Shown here piece after piece: positions 39,616 to 49,300 of a stretch of DNA of 64,000 nt. The position numbers and the translations under genes were made by a program. Where the stretch lies: NCBI GenBank assembly GCA_963764695.1, contig CAVXTW010000022.1, positions 372,001 through 436,000 on the forward strand, written 5' to 3'. Numbering within the stretch: position 1 is the first letter of the stretch; each line of letters begins with the position of its first letter. The notes beneath the pieces are model-generated. The model was given only the letters and a program-made list of their open reading frames with translations. It searched no databases and had not been told where the DNA came from. This DNA is from DATFRY01 sp963764695 (lineage in GTDB: Bacteria; Myxococcota_A; Polyangia; Haliangiales; Haliangiaceae).

Positions 39616-40002
39616 TCATGAGGCGGCGCGTTTCCCGCCCTCGAGCAGCGCGCGGACCTCGGCCAGGATCTCTTCGGGGGAAAATGGTTTGGTCATGAAT
39701 GCGGTGGCGCCGATCTCGAGCGCTCGCGCCCTCGAGGTCTCGTCACCGCGCGTGGTCACGATCAGGATGGGCAGATCGCGCAGCGTGTCCTGACCGCGCG
39801 TGAACTCGATGACCTCGAAGCCGTTGATGTCGGGCATGTTCAGATCGAGCACCACGAGCGCGAACTGGCCCAGCGACAGCTTCTCGATCGCCTCGAGCCC
39901 GCTGGACGCCTCGGTGAAGGTGAGCCCCGCCTCGGCGCGCAGGCAGGCCATGATCATCTGCCGCATGACCTGGCTATCGTCCACGATGAGGATCTCGGTC
40001 AC
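39616..40002 (-). CDS. cheY: single-domain response regulator CheY-like
   Basis: 128 residues, one receiver domain: ILIVDDSQVMRQ, phospho-acceptor Asp53 (VVLDLNMPDINGF), the conserved Thr in LIVTTRGDE and Lys in FMTKPFSPEE. It starts with GTG and is the first gene of the che operon, 10 nt before cheA. It receives phosphate from CheA. Output may be a flagellar/pilus motor or another effector; no motor genes are in the window. Confidence 0.94.
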   Translation of the reverse strand: MTEILIVDDSQVMRQMIMACLRAEAGLTFTEASSGLEAIEKLSLGQFALVVLDLNMPDINGFEVIEFTRGQDTLRDLPILIVTTRGDETSRARALEIGATAFMTKPFSPEEILAEVRALLEGGKRAAS

Positions 40003-40058
40003 GGCTGTTCCATGGAAGGACCACAGCGGGTCCGTTGAGCCCTATCTGACCTTCTAGA

Positions 40059-40087
40059 TTGACAGTTGAGCTGTGTCTATCCATAAG
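40059..40087 (+). promoter_or_regulatory. promoter of the hybrid sensor kinase gene
   Basis: Perfect TTGACA (40059-40064), 17-nt spacer, CATAAG (40082-40087), then 6 nt to the GTG at 40094. No Shine-Dalgarno precedes the GTG, so a leaderless transcript is predicted. It lies between the divergent che operon and this gene. Confidence 0.6.
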
Positions 40088-40093
40088 TGACGG

Positions 40094-41938
40094 GTGTCCG
40101 ACAGCGGGACCAGGCGTCTCGTGTGGATCGTCGACGACAGCCCACTCGATGCCGACCTCGCCAACCGGGCGCTGGCGACACGGTACGAGACGGCGGTCTT
40201 CCACGACGGATCGACCGTGCTCGAGGCCCTCGCCGGCGGCGCGCGCGCCCCGGACGTGCTGGTCATGGACTGGATCATGCCCGCGGTGTCCGGATTGGAT
40301 GTCTGTCGGTTCCTCCGATCGTCGCGCAGCCCTGCGCCAAACCTGGCCATCTTGCTGCTGACGGCTCATCACGAGGTCGCCCAGCTGGTGGACGGTCTGG
40401 CGGCCGGAGCCAACGACTACCTGCCCAAGCCATACGCCGACGAGGAGCTGCGCGCCCGGGTCGACAACCTGGTCCGCTCGCGCGACCTGCTCGAGCGCGT
40501 GACTCGCACCGAGGAGCACATCCGACGCCTGCTGGCGAGCGTGCCCGATGTGCTCCTGACGCTCGATGAGCGCGGCGTGGTGACGTTTGCCAACGAGGAG
40601 GCGGAGCGCGTGCTGCGCCCGGTGGCGCCGGGGAAGGGAGAGCTCGTCGGCCACCGCCTGAGCGACATCCTGCCCGCTCTCGACGTGTTCCTGGTCAACA
40701 GCACACAGGGCGAGTCGGTGCTGGTGCCGCTGCCGGACGTCGAGATCGGCGACGAGGTCTACGCGCCGACCGCCCGACGGCTGCCCACCGACTTCGCCGC
40801 GAGCACCACGGTGGCGATGCGCAACGTGACCGCGCGACGCCGGGCCGAGGCTCGCCGGCTCGATTTCTATTCGGTCGTGGCGCACGATTTGCGCTCTCCG
40901 CTCAACAGCCTGCTTCTTCGCGCCGACATGCTCCTGCGCGGCCAGCGCGGCCCTTTGCCGGCGGCGGTCATCGCAGACGTACGCAAGATGGAGACCAGCA
41001 TTCGAACGCTGGTGGCGCTGGTCAACGACTTCCTGGACCTCGCCCAGCTGGAGGGCACCGCCTACAGCGGCTCTCGCGAGCTGGTCAACATGGGCTCGCT
41101 CATCGCCCAGGCGATCGAGGACGTCCAGCCGCTCGTCGATGCCAGCATGCTGACCATCGACTACGCGGTCCCGAGCTTCGACGCCTCGATCAACGGCGAT
41201 CGCCGGCGGCTCATCCAGGTGCTGTCCAACCTGCTCTCCAACGCGGTCAAGTTCACCCCCGAGGGTGGCACCATCACGGTGCGGGCGATGGAGCGGCGCG
41301 GACAGATCGAGGTCATGGTGTCGGACACCGGCCGCGGCATCGCGCCCGAGATCCTGCCCAGCCTGTTCCAGCGCTACATGCGCGCCATCGATCCCAGCCG
41401 GCCGGTAGCGGGCACCGGGCTCGGTCTGATGATCGTGCGCGAGATCGTGGAAGCGCACGGCGGCACCGTGGGCGCGTTCAGCACGCCCGAGCGCGGCAGC
41501 ACGTTCTGGTTCAGCCTGCCTCGCCGGCGCGCGGCCGACGCCGGCGCGGGCCACCGCCCGATCCTCATCATCGACGACGACCGCCTGCTGCGCGAGACGC
41601 TGCGATTCCTGCTCGAAGGGGAAGGCTACGCCGTGGTCGAGGCGGAGAACGGCGAGCACGGCCTGCGCGCCCTGCACGAGCACGACCCGTGCGCGGCGGT
41701 GGTCGACCTGACCATGCCGGTGATGGACGGCTGGGAGTTCGTCGACCGCGTCCGCCGCGACGAGCGCCACGGCGCGGTCCCCATCTGCATCCTGTCCGGG
41801 GTCTCCAAGCACGCGCCGGCCACCGCGTCGCTGGTGCTGCAGAAGCCGATCTCCATCGACCGGCTGCTCAACTTCCTGCGCGAGCACGGCGGCCCGGCGC
41901 GCCCGGCGGTGGCCAAGCCAGTGCCAGACAAGGTTTGA
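40094..41938 (+). CDS. hybrid sensor kinase REC-PAS-HisKA-HATPase-REC
   Basis: 614 residues. An N-terminal receiver (about 8-125; WIVDDS, phospho-Asp in VLVMDWIMPAVSG, Lys in LPKPYADEE) is followed by a PAS-like region (about 145-260; LLTLDERGVVTFANEEAERV), the HisKA domain with phospho-His (YSVVAHDLRSPLNSL), the ATP domain (NLLSNAVKFTPEG; VSDTGRGIAPEILPSLF; GTGLGLMIVREIVEAHGG) and a C-terminal receiver (about 495-600; ILIIDDDRLLRETL, VVDLTMPVMDGWEFV, LQKPISID). No membrane helix. The GTG at 40094 is chosen from the promoter position; a GTG at 40121 would cut the receiver's first strand. It is divergent to the che operon, and may take signals from it (inference). Confidence 0.94.
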   Translation: MSDSGTRRLVWIVDDSPLDADLANRALATRYETAVFHDGSTVLEALAGGARAPDVLVMDWIMPAVSGLDVCRFLRSSRSPAPNLAILLLTAHHEVAQLVDGLAAGANDYLPKPYADEELRARVDNLVRSRDLLERVTRTEEHIRRLLASVPDVLLTLDERGVVTFANEEAERVLRPVAPGKGELVGHRLSDILPALDVFLVNSTQGESVLVPLPDVEIGDEVYAPTARRLPTDFAASTTVAMRNVTARRRAEARRLDFYSVVAHDLRSPLNSLLLRADMLLRGQRGPLPAAVIADVRKMETSIRTLVALVNDFLDLAQLEGTAYSGSRELVNMGSLIAQAIEDVQPLVDASMLTIDYAVPSFDASINGDRRRLIQVLSNLLSNAVKFTPEGGTITVRAMERRGQIEVMVSDTGRGIAPEILPSLFQRYMRAIDPSRPVAGTGLGLMIVREIVEAHGGTVGAFSTPERGSTFWFSLPRRRAADAGAGHRPILIIDDDRLLRETLRFLLEGEGYAVVEAENGEHGLRALHEHDPCAAVVDLTMPVMDGWEFVDRVRRDERHGAVPICILSGVSKHAPATASLVLQKPISIDRLLNFLREHGGPARPAVAKPVPDKV

Positions 41939-41943
41939 GATCG

Positions 41944-42936
41944 ATGACTGGCGTCAGCCGCGTCCTGGTCACCGGAGCGACCGGCAAGGTCGGGCGGGCA
42001 ACGATCGATGCGCTTCTGGCCGATCCGCGCTTCGACGGCGTCGAGGTGCGCGCGCTGTGCCACAAGCGCAGACTCGACCCGCGGCCGCGCCTCGAGGTGG
42101 TGGTCGGATCCATCGACGAGCGCGAGGCCGTGGAGGCAGCGGTGGCGGGCGTGAGCCACGTCCTTCACCTGGCCACCAGCAAGGAGACGCCGGACACCAT
42201 CATCGACGTCGCCATCAAGGGGATGTTCTGGCTGCTCGAGGCCTGCCGGGCGAGCCAGACGTTTCGCCGGCTGGTCATGGTCGGCGGCGACGCGGCGATG
42301 GGGCACTTCTTCTACCCGCACCCGGTGCCGGTGGTCGAGTCGCAGCGGCACTCGGCCTATCCGGGCTGCTACGCGCTGTCCAAGGTGCTCGAGGAGGTGA
42401 TGCTCGAGCAGTACTACGTGCAGTACGACCTGGACGGCTGCTGCCTGCGCGCGCCCTGGATCATGGAGAAGGACGACTTCCGCTACCAGCTGTCGTTCGG
42501 CGAGGACGTGTTCGGCGGGCCGCGCTGGCGCGATCTGGTGGGCGCGGCCCGAGCCGACCAGCATGCGGCGGCCGGAGCGGTGCCGGTCATGCTCGACCCG
42601 GACGGGCGCCCGGTGAAGCGAAACTTCGTCCACGTCGACGACCTGGTGGCGGCGATCCTGGTCGCCGTCGAGCACCCGGGCGCGCGCCAGCAGCTGTTCA
42701 ACATCTGCATGAACGAGCCGGTCGACTACGGCGAGCTGGCCGCCTACCTGGCCGAGTCGCGCGGGCTGCCGTCGGTGCCGGTGGCCACGCAGTTCCGGTC
42801 GACCTGGCTCGACAACGCCAAGGCCAGGTTCCTGCTCGGCTGGCGGCCGCGCTACGACCTGCGGCGCATGGTCGACGCCGCGTGGGGCTACCAGCGAGCC
42901 GACGACGATTCGCGCGTGATCTGGTATCCGGGGTAG
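41944..42936 (+). CDS. NAD-dependent epimerase/dehydratase (extended SDR)
   Basis: 330 residues. Rossmann motif GATGKVG (VLVTGATGKVGRATIDALL), GSIDEREAVEAAVAGVSHVLHLA, then YPGCYALSKVLEEVM with the catalytic YxxxK, and PVKRNFVHVDDLVAAILVAVEHPG. This fits a UDP-sugar epimerase-like family protein acting on nucleotide sugars or related compounds. It lies 5 nt after the hybrid kinase stop, so it is probably in the same transcript. The exact substrate cannot be told. It ends 25 nt before the convergent ABC transporter genes. Confidence 0.92.
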   Translation: MTGVSRVLVTGATGKVGRATIDALLADPRFDGVEVRALCHKRRLDPRPRLEVVVGSIDEREAVEAAVAGVSHVLHLATSKETPDTIIDVAIKGMFWLLEACRASQTFRRLVMVGGDAAMGHFFYPHPVPVVESQRHSAYPGCYALSKVLEEVMLEQYYVQYDLDGCCLRAPWIMEKDDFRYQLSFGEDVFGGPRWRDLVGAARADQHAAAGAVPVMLDPDGRPVKRNFVHVDDLVAAILVAVEHPGARQQLFNICMNEPVDYGELAAYLAESRGLPSVPVATQFRSTWLDNAKARFLLGWRPRYDLRRMVDAAWGYQRADDDSRVIWYPG

Positions 42937-42961
42937 GGCAGGGCGCGGCCGTCGCTGCCGG

Positions 42962-44005
42962 TCACTCGCTGGATGTGCGGATGCGCAGCCGGTCGAACAG
43001 CACCGCGACCAGGATGAAGCAGCCGACGAAGGTGCCCTGCCAGAAGGTGCTGATGCCGAGCAGGGTGAGGCTGTTGCGGATGACCTCGATCAGCGCGGCG
43101 CCGACGATGGCGCCGAACGCCGTGCCCATGCCGCCCGACAGGTTGGCGCCACCGATCACGGCGGCGGCGATCACGTTCAGCTCCATCCCCTGACCCAGAC
43201 CGGTGGTGATGGTGCCGAGCCAGCCGACCTCGAGGATGCCGCACATGCCGGCAGCCAGGGCGGAGGCCATGTAGACCGAGACCTTCATGCGGCGGACCGG
43301 CACGCCGGTCAGGTTGGCCGCCTCCTCGTTGCCGCCGATGGCGAACAGATAGCGCCCCCACTTGGTCCAGCGGAAGGCGAGGCCGGCGATGACCCACAGG
43401 ACGACCAGACAGAGGACCGGGTTGGGGACGCTCACCGAGCCGAGCAGCGGAAGCCACAGGTCGACGTCGCCGCCGCCAAGCGCCAGCAGCGTCTCCTGGT
43501 CCGGACCGAACTCGTAGACCATCCGGTTGTCGGACAGCACCATCGCCAGGCTCCGGGCGAGCGACAGCGTGGCGAGGGTGACGACGAACGGCGGCATGCC
43601 GATGTACGCGATCAGCACGCCGTTGAAGGCGCCGACCGCCAGCGAGACGCCCAGCGCCAGCGGCGCCGCCACCCAGAACGACGTGCCCTCGTTCATCGCC
43701 ATCCCGCACACCATCCCGGCCAGCGCCAGCACCGCGCCGACCGACAGATCGATGCCGCCGGTGACGATGACGGCGGTCATGCCGAGCGCGATGATGGCGA
43801 CGAACGAGAAGTTGCGCGTGACGTTGAACAGGTTGTCCTGGGTCGCGAACACGTCGCTGGCCACGGACATGAGGATGAACGCGAGCAGCGCGGCGACCGA
43901 GACCCAGAACACCTGCCGGCTGATCACCCAGCTGATCAGGCTGGCGTGCATGCTCTTGCCGATCGCGTCCTCGAGACCGATCCCGCTGTCGTCCTTGGGC
44001 GTCAT
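42962..44005 (-). CDS. ABC sugar transporter permease (RbsC/FrcC-type)
   Basis: 347 residues, about nine membrane helices. Family marks are FVAIIALGMTAVIVTGGIDLSVGAVLALAG (seen as VIVTGGIDLSVGAVLALA), IGGNEEAANLTGVPVRRMKV (the EAA-like loop that meets the ATPase) and VIAAAVIGGANLSGGMGTAFGA. Inner-membrane channel of the importer whose ATPase and binding protein are the two genes upstream. It is the last gene of the operon, 12 nt after the ATPase stop. Confidence 0.94.
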   Translation of the reverse strand: MTPKDDSGIGLEDAIGKSMHASLISWVISRQVFWVSVAALLAFILMSVASDVFATQDNLFNVTRNFSFVAIIALGMTAVIVTGGIDLSVGAVLALAGMVCGMAMNEGTSFWVAAPLALGVSLAVGAFNGVLIAYIGMPPFVVTLATLSLARSLAMVLSDNRMVYEFGPDQETLLALGGGDVDLWLPLLGSVSVPNPVLCLVVLWVIAGLAFRWTKWGRYLFAIGGNEEAANLTGVPVRRMKVSVYMASALAAGMCGILEVGWLGTITTGLGQGMELNVIAAAVIGGANLSGGMGTAFGAIVGAALIEVIRNSLTLLGISTFWQGTFVGCFILVAVLFDRLRIRTSSE

Positions 44006-44017
44006 GTCGTCCTGGCC

Positions 44018-44758
<741 letters not shown>

Positions 44759-44804
44759 GCGCTCCTGCGCCCCCGGAGCGCCCCGGCGCCCCGCGTGGAG
44801 TTGC

Positions 44805-44834
44805 GCAAAGGGCGCCTGCGACGGCGCCCTTTGC
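44805..44834 (-). promoter_or_regulatory. intercistronic hairpin between binding protein and ATPase genes
   Basis: GCAAAGGGCGCC (44805-44816), a 6-nt loop TGCGAC, then its exact reverse complement (44823-44834). A perfect 12-bp stem, 24 nt after the binding-protein stop and 46 nt before the ATPase start on the minus strand. No T-run on the minus strand. It could stabilise the 3' end of the binding-protein message or act as a partial terminator, giving more binding protein than transporter. Confidence 0.75.
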
Positions 44835-44857
44835 GGTGATGTGGCTGTGCAGGCCCG

Positions 44858-45856
44858 CTACTTCTTGGCCCCGGCCGGACAGGTCTCGAGGTTCTTCGAC
44901 GTGCACTGGTCCAGCCCGGTGTAGAGCGGGTCCTGGACCTTCTTGCCCTTGATGAGCTCGATCATGATGTCGGGAGCCTTGCGGCCCATCTCGAACGGGC
45001 GCTGGCCGATCTGCGCGTGGCTGCGTCCGCCCTTGAGGGCGGCCATCTGCGGGGGCAGGGTATCGCCGGCGACGATGATGAGCTTCTTGCCCTTGAGCTT
45101 GCTCATCACCTGGTTTGTCACCTGCGCGTACGCCTGCGGCCCGAACTGCGCCCAGCCGCCGACCAGGATGAAGGCATCGAGGTTCGGGTTGGCGGTGAAC
45201 GTGTCCGCCATCTGCTGGTTGGCCAGATCGATCTGATCGTTGGTGAACAGCGGGCAGCCCTTGATCTCGGACCAGCCGCCTTCACTGGCCAGCCGCTTGA
45301 TCCCCTTCTTGCCGGAGATGGTGTCGCGGAAGCCCTGCGCGCGCGCGTTGATGTTGTCGGCGGCCACGTTGCCGAGCTGCAGGCAGACGGTGCCCCCCTT
45401 CGGCTTGAGCTCCTTGAGGTGCCTCGCCATCAGCACGCCCATGTCGTAGTTGTTGGTGCCGAGGTAGGTCTTGCGCAGCGAGCGATCGGCGGCCGCCAGA
45501 TCGGCGTCGATCGTCATGATCGGCATCGTCGGCTTCTTCTTGCGCAGCATGTTCGCCATGGCCGGCGCGTTCGACGGCGAGATGGCGATGGCAGCGACCC
45601 CCTTGTTGATGAGGTCCTCGACGATCTGGATCTCACCGGTCTCGTCGGCGCTCGAGGCCGGACCGGTGTACAGGCACGTGTACTCCGACTTTGGATTCTC
45701 CTTGTTCCACAGCGCGCAGCCGTCGCCCAGGACCGTGAAGAACGGGTTGTCCAGGCCCTTGACCACGACGGCGAGAGTCTTCTTCTGCGCCATCGCAGAA
45801 CCGCTCAGCGCGAACGAGAGCAGCAAGCCAACACCTAGCAGCAGCGTCCTCTTCAT
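44858..45856 (-). CDS. periplasmic sugar-binding protein (RbsB/FrcB family)
   Basis: 332 residues. Signal peptide cleaved after ALSGSAMA, then the periplasmic-binding fold of LacI/RbsB type: VVVKGLDNPFFTVLGDGCA, GVAAIAISPSNAPAMANML, TIDADLAAADRSL, YLGTNNYDMGVLMARHLKE and VVGGWAQFGP-like hinge text (ILVGGWAQFGPQAY). Three Cys pairs (for example CALWNKENPKSEYTC) are more than in typical RbsB and suggest disulfides. The start ATG has a strong GGAGGAGG upstream. First gene of the operon; the ligand is probably a pentose, hexose or polyol. Confidence 0.94.
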   Translation of the reverse strand: MKRTLLLGVGLLLSFALSGSAMAQKKTLAVVVKGLDNPFFTVLGDGCALWNKENPKSEYTCLYTGPASSADETGEIQIVEDLINKGVAAIAISPSNAPAMANMLRKKKPTMPIMTIDADLAAADRSLRKTYLGTNNYDMGVLMARHLKELKPKGGTVCLQLGNVAADNINARAQGFRDTISGKKGIKRLASEGGWSEIKGCPLFTNDQIDLANQQMADTFTANPNLDAFILVGGWAQFGPQAYAQVTNQVMSKLKGKKLIIVAGDTLPPQMAALKGGRSHAQIGQRPFEMGRKAPDIMIELIKGKKVQDPLYTGLDQCTSKNLETCPAGAKK

Positions 45857-46380
45857 GACCCCCTCCTCCTCTGTTGGGCGATTTAGCGCCTACAACAAGC
45901 GTCCCAGGTCGGCTGCCGGCCTTCGTACAACGGGCCGGACGGCCACGCGTCGATACGAACGGAGACGAATCTAGCTCGCCCCGACACGTCAGTAAACGAA
46001 CGAAACCGCGACGCGCCGGCGCGCGCGCATTCGCGTGCGAGTCGCGTGCGAGTCGACGAAAGCGGTGCGCGTCGAGCGGGCGCGCGCTCGACGGCTGTCG
46101 TTTTCTTGTCTCGCGCCTGCGACTCGCGATCGTACGCGCACATTTTCCGCGTCTCCGACGGACAGCGCGCGATCCGTGCAAGCTGCCGCAGCGCCCCGCC
46201 TCTCTCCGTCGGAAAAGCTTTACTCGCAGTTTCATCGGTGACGCGGATTACCTGTCTCACGTCACCATGATCGAAATGTGGGCGAGTGTCCCTTATGTGT
46301 ACAAGTAAAAGTATTTCGCAGAGTTCGAGATGCCGGGCATCATGATGATGCTTCATCGTGGACGGGGAGGGCGTCTCGAT
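45857..46380. other. long divergent intergenic region with odd composition
   Basis: These 524 bases between the ABC operon and the subtilase gene hold no convincing gene. Most of it (about 45940-46200) is crowded with CpG and short GCGAGTCG/CGCGTGCG repeats (GCGTGCGAGTC twice near 46033-46055) unlike the coding regions. An inverted repeat TCCGACGGA (46154-46162) / TCCGTCGGA (46205-46213) lies in it. The last 90 bases (about 46262-46325) are A/T-rich (TTATGTGTACAAGTAAAAG), which suits a promoter for the protease. A small RNA or long 5' leader is possible. GGGGAGG (46364-46370) is the ribosome site of the protease. Confidence 0.5.
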
Positions 46381-49300
46381 ATGGTGTTTCCTGTCATTCG
46401 TTGCCTGGCTCTTTTTCTAGCTTGCCTGTTTCCTGGCTGTACCCCCACTGACGACGGACTCGACGGTCGGCCGCACGGCCCCATCGACCTCGGCTCGGGG
46501 ACGATCGACACGAGCGCGGAGCAGGCCAGCTTCGCCGCGCCCGACTCGGCAGGCTCGGATCGCTACCTGATCGTCCAGCTCGACGGACCCGCGACGAGCG
46601 ACGAGCTGGCCGCGCTCGCCGCCGGCGTCGATCGCATCTACGGCTACCTGCCGCACAACAGCTTCCTGGTCAAGGTCGGGGCCGGAAAGACGATCGCGTC
46701 GCTCGGCGCCTGGGCCGGGGAGTACCGGCCCGCGCACAAGATCGCGCGTGCGCTGCGCGAGACGGCCAACCGGTCCGCCTCCGGCGCCGACGGTCGCGAC
46801 GCGCAGACGATCATGGTGCACGCGTACCCCGACGCCGACCTCGACCGCATCGCCGGCGAGCTGACCGCCTTGCCGGAGGCGGAGCTGGTCGGCATGCGCG
46901 CCGGCGGCCGATTCTCGCGCCTGCGTCTGCGGGCGCCGTCCGATCGCACCGAGGCGATCGCCGACGCGCTCGCCGAGATCCCCGAGGTCATGTGGATCGA
47001 CGTCGAGGGGCAGCGCGAGCTGCTCAACGACACGACCATCTGGGTCGGACAGTCCGGCGTCACCGCCTCGCAGGCCACCCCGATCTTCAACGCCGGCATC
47101 CACGGCGAGGGGCAGGTGATCGGCATGATCGACAGCGGCGTCGACGTCGACAGCTGCTTCTTCCGCGACACCGAGCGCGGCCTCCCGCCGCAGAACGCAT
47201 GCGACGGCGGCGTCGTGGTCGACCCGAACCAGCGCAAGGTGATCGCGGTCGACTTCCTGCACACCGTCGAGTGCGCGGGCGGCATCGCGGCCACCGAATG
47301 GGACACGCGCGGACACGGCACCCACGTGGCCGGCACGCTCACCGGCGACAACTTCGCCAGGCCGATCGTGCACGATCCGGCCGACGGCATGGCCCCCGGC
47401 GCCAAGCTGGTGGTGCAGGACGGCGGCTTCGCCAACGACGCGTGTGGCAGCCTGCCCGGCATCGGCTGCCCGATGGTCGATCTCAAGCCGTTCTTCGAGC
47501 AGGCCTACGCGCAGGGCGCCCGCGTGCACACCAACTCGTGGGGCGACCGGCAGAACGCGATCCCGCACAACGTCTACACCGCGGCCAGCGAGGACGTCGA
47601 TGAGTTCATGTGGACGCATCCCGACTTCTTGCTGTTCTTCTCGGCCGGCAACTCCGGGTCGAATCCGGGCACGGTGTTCAGCCCGTTGACGGCCAAGAAC
47701 GCGGTCTCGGTCGGCGCCACCCTGCGCGCGAACAGCGCCGAGTCGATGGCCGCCTTCTCCGGCTGCGGCCCGACCGCGGACAGCCGGGTCAAGCCGGACA
47801 TCACCATCCCCGGCTCCGGCATCATCTCCGCGCGCGGCGACAACAACGTCACCACCAACACGTGCCTGTCGATCGCGATGACCGGCACCAGCATGGCGAC
47901 GCCGGCGGCCGCCGGCCTGGCCACGCTCATCCGCCAGTACTTCACCGACGGGTTCTATCCGTCCGGAGCCGCCGTGCCCGACGACGGCTTCACCCCGTCT
48001 GCCGCGCTGGTCAAGGCCACGCTGCTCAACTCGGCGCGCGGCATGCTCGCGCCCGCCGCCGGCACCATCCCGGCCAACTGCCAGGGCTGGGGCCGCATCC
48101 TGCTCGACGACGCGCTGTTCCTCCCCGGCCAGGCCCGGCGTGTGACGGTGGCCGACGACTCCGGCTTCCCGCAGGGCGGCGCCGGCGAGGAGCGGACGTA
48201 CACGTTCATCGTGCGCGAGAACGAGTCGCTCAAGGCCACCCTTGTGTGGACCGACTTCCCGTTGACGCCCGCGGCCGCCATCAACCTGGTCAACGATTTC
48301 GATCTCGAGGTGAGCGGACCGACCGGCACGTTCCTCGGCAACGTCTTCTCGGGTGGCGTGTCGCAGCCGGGCGGCAACCCGGACCGCCGCAACACCGTCG
48401 AGCAGGTGCTCCTGCCCACTCCTGGCGCCGGCGTCTACACCGTCACGGTGCGCGCGTTCAACGTCCCGGTCGGACCGCAGCCGTTCGCGCTGGTGCTGAC
48501 CGGCGACGCGGTGCCCAACCAGCCTCCGATCGCGGACGCCGGACCGGACCAGACCGGCCAGATCGGCACCGCGGTGGTGCTGGACGGGTCCGCGTCCATC
48601 GATCCGGACGACGTGCCGGCTCCGCTCAGCTTCTCGTGGACGCAGACCGACGGTCCGCCGGTGACGCTCGAGGGGGCAAACACCGCGCAGGCCCGCTTCA
48701 CGCCGACCTCGCTCGGCACCTACGCGTTCAGCCTCGTGGTCAGCGACGGCGCCGACGAGAGCGAGGACTCGGTTGTCGTCACCATCGTCAACCAGCCGCC
48801 TGTGGCCGATGCCGGTCCGGATCAGACCGGACGGGCAGGTGTCGCGGTCCTGCTCGACGGCTCGGCGTCGGATGACCCGGACGACGCGCCGTCGCCGCTG
48901 TCGTTCGCCTGGACCCAGATCGACGGCCCGCCGGTGACGCTCGAGGGGGCAGACTCCGCGCAGGCCCGCTTCACGCCCGCCGCGCTCGGCATCTACGCGT
49001 TCCGCCTGGTGGTCAGCGACGGCGAGGCCGAGGCCGAGGACTCGGTCGTCGTCACCATCGTCAACCAGCCGCCGGTGGCCAACGCCGGCCCGGATCAGAC
49101 CGGACAGGTAGGGCGCCTGGTGCAGCTCGATGGCTCGGCATCGACAGATCCGGACGGCGTGCCGGCGCCGCTGGCGTTCGCGTGGACGCAGACAGACGGT
49201 GCACCGGTGACGCTCGCCGGCGCCGACACCGCGCGGCCCAGCTTCACGCCGACCGCGCTCGGCACCGCCTCGTTCCGGCTGGTGGTCAGCGACGGCGAGG

